This document shows, piece by piece, positions 59,655 through 64,000 of a DNA stretch of 64,000 bases. The stretch is from positions 157,357 to 221,356 of the forward strand of contig NZ_JACHFG010000002.1 in assembly GCF_014201775.1 (NCBI RefSeq), in the 5' to 3' direction. Every line of letters begins with the position of its first letter. The stretch's first letter is position 1. Made by a program: the position numbers and the translations under genes. Under the pieces are notes generated by a model, which did no database searches, was not told the DNA's origin, and saw nothing but the letters and a program-made list of their open reading frames with translations. Origin of the DNA: Borreliella yangtzensis (GTDB lineage: Bacteria > Spirochaetota > Spirochaetia > Borreliales > Borreliaceae).

Positions 59655-59728
59655 TGGGCCCACCAGGACTTGAACCTGGGACCTACCGATTATGAGTCGG
59701 GTGCTCTAACCAACTGAGCTATAGGCCC
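59655..59728 (-). tRNA. tRNA with CAU anticodon, probably tRNA-Ile2
   Basis: On the minus strand GGGCCTA pairs with TGGGCCC (one G-U), discriminator A, CCA not encoded. The D-arm is GCTC/GAGC, the T-arm CCAGG/CCTGG with loop TTCAAGT, and the anticodon loop CTCATAA. Anticodon CAT can be Met or, after lysidine modification, Ile (AUA). The acceptor pairs C4-G69 and C5-G68 are the ones recognised by TilS, and the acceptor stem resembles tRNA-Ile rather than elongator tRNA-Met, so tRNA-Ile2 is favoured. Position 27-43 is a C-U mismatch. Confidence 0.93.
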
Positions 59729-59755
59729 TTAGCTTTAATTTATTATATTTATTTT

Positions 59756-60778
59756 TTATTCATTGTCAAGTTCGGTTTGAATAACTTTTATTTTAGAATT
59801 TAATGCATCTAATTTGTTATTAATTTTATCTTTTTCTTTTGCAAGAGCTTGCATTTTTTGTTGAATGTTTTTTATTTCTTCCTGTTTTTTTATTTTTATT
59901 AAATTATTATCCAAGCTTAATATTTTTTGGTTTATTTTTTCTATTTTTTGGATTGACAAGCCGATTGCATTGTTTTTAGCTATAATTTTATCTTTTTTTA
60001 TGGTTTCAATAAATTCTTCAGCAATTTTTTTTAAAATATTTTCTTTATTTTGTATAATAACATTAATTTCATTTTTAATTTGATTTTTTTTGTATGTTTT
60101 TTCTTTTTTACTTATATATATTATTTGTCTTATTTCTTCTTTTATGTTTTTTATATTTGTGTTAATTTCATTTATTAATTTAAATTCTTTAATAATTGCG
60201 TTATTTAATGAAAATTCATTTATTATGCTTTCTAGGTTTTCAGAAAGGTAATATTTTGTGAGTATTTGTTTTTCGAATTCTTTTGATATTTTATATACAT
60301 TTATCGTATTTATAATGTTGTTTATTGTTGAGTTGATTTTAAGTATTACTTTTTGTAAAGAATTTTTTGTTTTAAAATCACTTATCAATTCTATTTTTTT
60401 GTATTTTTCAAGTTTCAATTTAGAAAAATTCATATTGTATTTTGATATTAATTCTAAATTTTGAGGATAAATTTTTATTATTGTTTTAGCAATTTCTTTA
60501 AGTTTTATTTTATATAATTTGCTGACAGATTTATATTCTGTTTTAAGAATAGAAATTTTTTTGTTTAAATTTTTTAATGTGTTTTCATTTTCTTCTGATT
60601 TGCTTAAATTGCTTGTCATTTGGTATAATTCTTTTTCTGCTAATTTTAGATTAGGATAGTGATTTAAATTTTTTAATTCTACTATATTATTATTTTTTAA
60701 TATTTTTCCAAGTTCAACTAAACTTTTTTCTTTTTCTAGTTTTAATGAGCTGATTTCTGATTTGATTTTTTTTATCAT
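59756..60778 (-). CDS. Coiled-coil protein of unknown function
   Basis: 340 residues, almost entirely charged helix with Lys, Glu, Asn and Ile heptad-like repeats; strongest at the two ends (LEKEKSLVELGKILKNNN; KIKKQEEIKNIQQKMQALAK). No signal peptide or membrane segment. I recognise no family; such proteins are often structural or tethering. It starts 17 bases after mutL on the same strand and corresponds to BB0212. Confidence 0.65.
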   Translation of the reverse strand: MIKKIKSEISSLKLEKEKSLVELGKILKNNNIVELKNLNHYPNLKLAEKELYQMTSNLSKSEENENTLKNLNKKISILKTEYKSVSKLYKIKLKEIAKTIIKIYPQNLELISKYNMNFSKLKLEKYKKIELISDFKTKNSLQKVILKINSTINNIINTINVYKISKEFEKQILTKYYLSENLESIINEFSLNNAIIKEFKLINEINTNIKNIKEEIRQIIYISKKEKTYKKNQIKNEINVIIQNKENILKKIAEEFIETIKKDKIIAKNNAIGLSIQKIEKINQKILSLDNNLIKIKKQEEIKNIQQKMQALAKEKDKINNKLDALNSKIKVIQTELDNE

Positions 60779-60795
60779 GGAAGCCCCGCTTTATT

Positions 60796-62628
60796 TTATG
60801 CTCTGTCAACTTTTTTTTCAAGCTCAAATTTAGATATTTTATAATAAATTTTTCGTCCATGAGGACAATGTTTGATTTCTAGTTTGAAAAATTCATTTAT
60901 TAAGAATTTGCTAAATTCAACACTTAATATGTCATTTGTTTTAACAGCTTTTCTGCAGGCAATAGTTGCATATAAATCAGATTCAAGAGAATTTATTGTT
61001 CTACTTCTTCTTGATTGAAAAAAGCTAATAAGAGTATTTTCATATTGATTGCAAATGTTAGGAATAGATTCAAGTTGATATTTTGTAGGGCCTATTTTAG
61101 ATATTATAATATCTATTTTTTTGTATTCTTCTATTTCACTATCTACAATTTCTTCTATACTTTTATCAGCTATTGTGAATTCAATTGGTATTAGAAGCTT
61201 TTGAACAGTTTTTTTTGAATTTCTAAGTTGTTCATATATTATTTTTTCGTGAATCGCATGTTGGTCTATGAAGTAAATTTCATTTACTTTTTCAACAATC
61301 AAAAATTCAGATAATACTTGCCCAATGTAGTTAAATTTTATTTCTTCTTTTTCAGGTTTGTCCAGCTCTTCAGATTCTAAAAAGTTGTCAGAGAAAATGT
61401 TTGTAATGTTTTCCTTAAGTGATGGTCTGTTCTGTATGATTGAATTATACCTTATAAGGTTAATATCGTTTTGTATTATGTTTTTGTTTGGCTCGTTTTT
61501 ATGATCTTTTGTTTCTAAATTTTTGTTTTGTGGAACGTCATATGTGTCAAGTTTATTAAAGTTTTCTGGTTGGCTTATCATTTCTATTAAATTACGATCT
61601 TCTGTTAATTGTCTTTTTATTATTATGTCGTTGTAGTTATTTATGTCTTCATTGAAAAAATTATTTATATTGTCAGAGATTAGTTTAAATAAAAACGGAA
61701 GATTGAAAAATCTTACTTCTTTTTTTTGAGGATGAACATTAAAGTCAATATATTCAGGGTTTATTTCTAAAAATAAATAACATATTGGGAAGTTGCCTGG
61801 AGAAAGCATTCTGCTGTGTCCATTAGTTATTGCTTCTAAGAGATCTTTGTGATCAATAGGTCTTCTGTTAACAAATGTTTTAATATGTCTTTTGCTTTTT
61901 TTAGAAAAATTAGCTGGTGCTAAAAATATTTCTAATTTTATATTTTCATGTTCTTTTTTTAAGATCCTAAATTTATTATTGTCTATTACATTTCCATATA
62001 CATTTTGTACCCTATCAATTAATGACTCTTTAAAGTAAATTTTTCTTAATTTTTGATTTAAATTAATTTCGAAATTGATTTCGGGATGGGTTATTATTTT
62101 TTCTTCTAAAACTTTTAAACACATTTTTGTTTCAATGGGCTCTTGTTTTAGAAATCTTTTTCTTGCTGGAAAGTTGTGAAATATTTTTGTAACATCTACT
62201 ATTGTTCCGTTTATGGCTGGTTGTTTTTTAAAGCATTTTTCAGTTCCATTTTCTACCTCTATTTGATAGCTCTCATTGCTAGTTGTTGAGCTTGTTATTG
62301 AAATGTTGGAGCAAATTGCAATACTGGATAGAGCTTCTCCTCTAAATCCTAGGGTTTCTATTTTTCTTAAATCTTCTTCTGAGGATATTTTTGAAGTAGT
62401 GTGTGGTAGATAGCAAATTTTTAAATCCTCTTGACTTATTCCGCTTCCATTATCTATTACTAAAATTTTGTGAATTCCTCCCTCTTCAAGAAAGACCTCA
62501 ATTTTAGTAGCTCCAGAATCTATTGAATTGTCTAGTAATTCTCTTAATATTGAACATGGTCTGTCTATTGATTCTCCTGCTGCTATTTTTTGAACTAAGT
62601 ATTTATCTAAGAATCTTATTTTGTTCAT
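60796..62628 (-). CDS. mutL: DNA mismatch repair protein MutL
   Basis: 610 residues. The GHKL ATPase domain has [28 protein letters not shown] and [13 protein letters not shown] disordered linker (about 340-420) leads to the C-terminal domain with the endonuclease metal motif [13 protein letters not shown], fitting DQHA-x2-E-x4-E, and the companion motifs ACRKAV and CPHGRK. It is therefore an endonuclease-type MutL, as expected in bacteria without MutH. It follows lmp1 by six bases on the same strand. Confidence 0.95.
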   Translation of the reverse strand: MNKIRFLDKYLVQKIAAGESIDRPCSILRELLDNSIDSGATKIEVFLEEGGIHKILVIDNGSGISQEDLKICYLPHTTSKISSEEDLRKIETLGFRGEALSSIAICSNISITSSTTSNESYQIEVENGTEKCFKKQPAINGTIVDVTKIFHNFPARKRFLKQEPIETKMCLKVLEEKIITHPEINFEINLNQKLRKIYFKESLIDRVQNVYGNVIDNNKFRILKKEHENIKLEIFLAPANFSKKSKRHIKTFVNRRPIDHKDLLEAITNGHSRMLSPGNFPICYLFLEINPEYIDFNVHPQKKEVRFFNLPFLFKLISDNINNFFNEDINNYNDIIIKRQLTEDRNLIEMISQPENFNKLDTYDVPQNKNLETKDHKNEPNKNIIQNDINLIRYNSIIQNRPSLKENITNIFSDNFLESEELDKPEKEEIKFNYIGQVLSEFLIVEKVNEIYFIDQHAIHEKIIYEQLRNSKKTVQKLLIPIEFTIADKSIEEIVDSEIEEYKKIDIIISKIGPTKYQLESIPNICNQYENTLISFFQSRRSRTINSLESDLYATIACRKAVKTNDILSVEFSKFLINEFFKLEIKHCPHGRKIYYKISKFELEKKVDRA

Positions 62629-62634
62629 TGAAAT

Positions 62635-64000
62635 TTATATTCCTATGATTTTTTTAATATTTTCATTTTTTTTATAATTTGGAAATTTTTTGACAAGCTC
62701 TCTTAGTGTTTGGTCATTGTTATTCTCATTATATTCTATTATTCCGAGTGCATGTAGGGCTTCTGGATTGTTTGGTTTTAATTTCGTATATTCCTTTAGA
62801 AGGTCTTTAGCTCTTGCGTTATCATTAATTTCAATTAGAGTTGTTGCAAGATTATATTTTGCTTCAATATCTGAATTGATTATTGCTTTTTCAAAAATTT
62901 CAATTGCTTTTTGATAATTTTTTTCTTTTTTGTAAAGTATTCCAAGATTGTTTAAGGCTAATTTATTGTTTTTGCTTATTATCTTTTCAAGAGTTGAAAT
63001 TGCTTGAGTCTTATTTCCTAATTTTTCGTATGCTTTTGCTAGGTTTATATATGCTGAAGTATTTTCAGGGTTTTTTGCAATTACTAAGTTGTAAAGTGAT
63101 ATAGCATTTGGGTAATTTTTGTTTTTAAGATTTATAGATGCTTTTAAATATAAATATTCAATTTTTTCTGGATTTAAATTGATGGCCTTATTTATTGTTT
63201 CAAGAGATTCTTCAAATTTATTGTTCTCAAATTTTGCTATTGATAGGTTATAAATAGCAACTTCGTTAGGTTTTTTTGTATTGTCATTAAAAAAACCTAA
63301 ATACTCTTCACTGTTTTTGAAATTGCCTAAATTGTTTGATACTATTCCAGCTTTTAACGCGTAATTGAGTTTTTTGTTGAGATTGTAGGCATTTTTGAAA
63401 CTTTCAAATGCTTGTTGCATATCTCCATTTTTTTCTTCTGCTATTCCTTTTTGGTAGTAGGCAGTGTCATAATTTTTATCAATTTGTATTGCTTTTTCAA
63501 AAGATTCTATTGCTTTTTTGTTTTGGTTTAGCATCATTAAAGCTATTCCTTTGTTATTATGTGCTTTTTTATGCTTTGGGTCTAGTCTTATTGTTTGATC
63601 AAATGATTTTATTGAGTTTTCAAACTTTTTAAGCTTGAATCTAATGATTCCAAGTTTATAGTAATCTTCTTTGGTATTTTTGAGTTTAGTAATTTTTTCA
63701 TATACATTTTCTGCTTTTAGTAAATCCCCATTATTTTCATAAGCTTGAGCTAAAGTTTTAGAGGCATGGGTATCATTGGGACTGGTTGTCAAGAATTCAT
63801 TTAGATCTTTAATAGCTTGCTGACGTGTTTTTGGATTTTCAAGATCGATAGGTTTTATTGAATAAACCTTAGATTTAAGGTCTTTTAAGTGTTGCATTTT
63901 ATTAGCTTGAGCTAAAGTTTTAGAGGCATGGGTGTCATTGGGACTGGTTGTCAAGAATTCATTTAGATCTTTAATAGCTTGCTGACGTGTTTTTGGATTT
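62635..64000 (-). CDS. lmp1: Surface-located membrane protein Lmp1, C-terminal part (5' end outside window)
   Basis: The frame is open to base 64000, so the start is missing; 454 residues are visible. The edge lies in a region of 54-residue repeats (NPKTRQQAIKDLNEF start each), then about ten TPR units run to the C-terminus (YYKLGIIRFKLKKFENSIK, AHNNKGIALMMLNQNKKAI, AYINLAKAYEKLGNKTQAI and others). In B. burgdorferi Lmp1 (BB0210) is described as an outer-surface virulence factor with an N-terminal part, central repeats and a TPR domain. It is followed by mutL after six bases. Confidence 0.93.
   Translation of the reverse strand, partial: NPKTRQQAIKDLNEFLTTSPNDTHASKTLAQANKMQHLKDLKSKVYSIKPIDLENPKTRQQAIKDLNEFLTTSPNDTHASKTLAQAYENNGDLLKAENVYEKITKLKNTKEDYYKLGIIRFKLKKFENSIKSFDQTIRLDPKHKKAHNNKGIALMMLNQNKKAIESFEKAIQIDKNYDTAYYQKGIAEEKNGDMQQAFESFKNAYNLNKKLNYALKAGIVSNNLGNFKNSEEYLGFFNDNTKKPNEVAIYNLSIAKFENNKFEESLETINKAINLNPEKIEYLYLKASINLKNKNYPNAISLYNLVIAKNPENTSAYINLAKAYEKLGNKTQAISTLEKIISKNNKLALNNLGILYKKEKNYQKAIEIFEKAIINSDIEAKYNLATTLIEINDNARAKDLLKEYTKLKPNNPEALHALGIIEYNENNNDQTLRELVKKFPNYKKNENIKKIIGI
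63742..64000. repeat. lmp1: 162-bp tandem repeat in lmp1
   Basis: Positions 63791 and 63953, 162 bases apart, begin nearly identical stretches; one complete copy (63838-63999) and about 96 bases of the next (63742-63837) are in view. One base differs (the GGTATC/GGTGTC position). The unit codes for 54 residues, keeping frame. More copies lie beyond the edge. Confidence 0.9.

Noticed and set aside
1..64000. CRISPR arrays, insertion sequences, prophage or rRNA genes
   Set aside because: No regularly spaced direct repeats, transposase, integrase or rRNA-like sequence was seen; the only tandem repeat is the coding one in lmp1.

Overview
The window is a stretch of the linear chromosome of a Lyme-group Borrelia (Borreliella burgdorferi sensu lato). 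The DNA is very AT-rich, and the gene content and order match, from memory, the B31 loci BB0264 down to BB0210, read in reverse here. B31 numbers in the entries are recalled, not looked up. Diagnostic genes include glpFKD, hbb, phosphatidylcholine synthase, fliG1, a short alaS, the BB0238 virulence factor and lmp1. There are no phage genes, insertion sequences, CRISPR arrays or rRNA; this is ordinary, densely packed core chromosome.

Layout. Bases 1-10.7 kb hold the end of an Hsp70-like gene, signal peptidase I, a LysM/M23 peptidase, a TPR protein, then a plus-strand run for envelope growth and division (BB0260-like protein, lytic transglycosylase, uppP, ftsK). From 10.7 to 25.5 kb the minus strand dominates: recJ-M23-rpsU, then (after plus-strand lon) pepF-pcs-dedA-tRNA-Leu-leuS-RND exporter, with rdgB separate. 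From 25.7 to 27.8 kb lies a tight M23-bactofilin-YaaR operon ending in a strong bidirectional terminator. The glycerol operon glpF-glpK-(89 aa ORF)-glpD fills 27.9-32.2 kb on the minus strand, and its control region (32.2-32.6 kb) carries a very good promoter embedded in inverted repeats.

The 32.6-42.7 kb region holds a deoxynucleoside kinase, the BB0238 homologue, lnt, a TPR/NHL/VWA-like secreted protein, ychF, a membrane protein, then rpsT-hbb-bactofilin, rho and rpmE. From 42.7 to 54.1 kb come an M16 peptidase, an RsiV-like lipoprotein, serS, dusA, a decayed SIMPL-family gene, pgl, fliG1, alaS and a ZIP transporter. The end (54.1-64 kb) has the phosphate operon pstSCAB, efp, an unknown lipoprotein, a CAU tRNA (probably tRNA-Ile2), a coiled-coil protein, mutL and the TPR/repeat protein Lmp1, which runs off the edge.

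How the genes fit together. Several clusters concern the envelope: three M23 peptidases, an Slt-type transglycosylase, UppP, FtsK, two bactofilins, Lnt, Pcs and DedA. Transport and energy are represented by glycerol uptake and oxidation, phosphate uptake and a ZIP metal carrier. The main points to re-examine are the glp control region; a PstA with a PstS-like periplasmic insert; a single in-frame TGA splitting the RND exporter; the SIMPL pseudogene; EF-P with Arg at position 34; AlaRS without its C-terminal domain; a lid-less Hsp70; and a hairpin between pstS and pstC.
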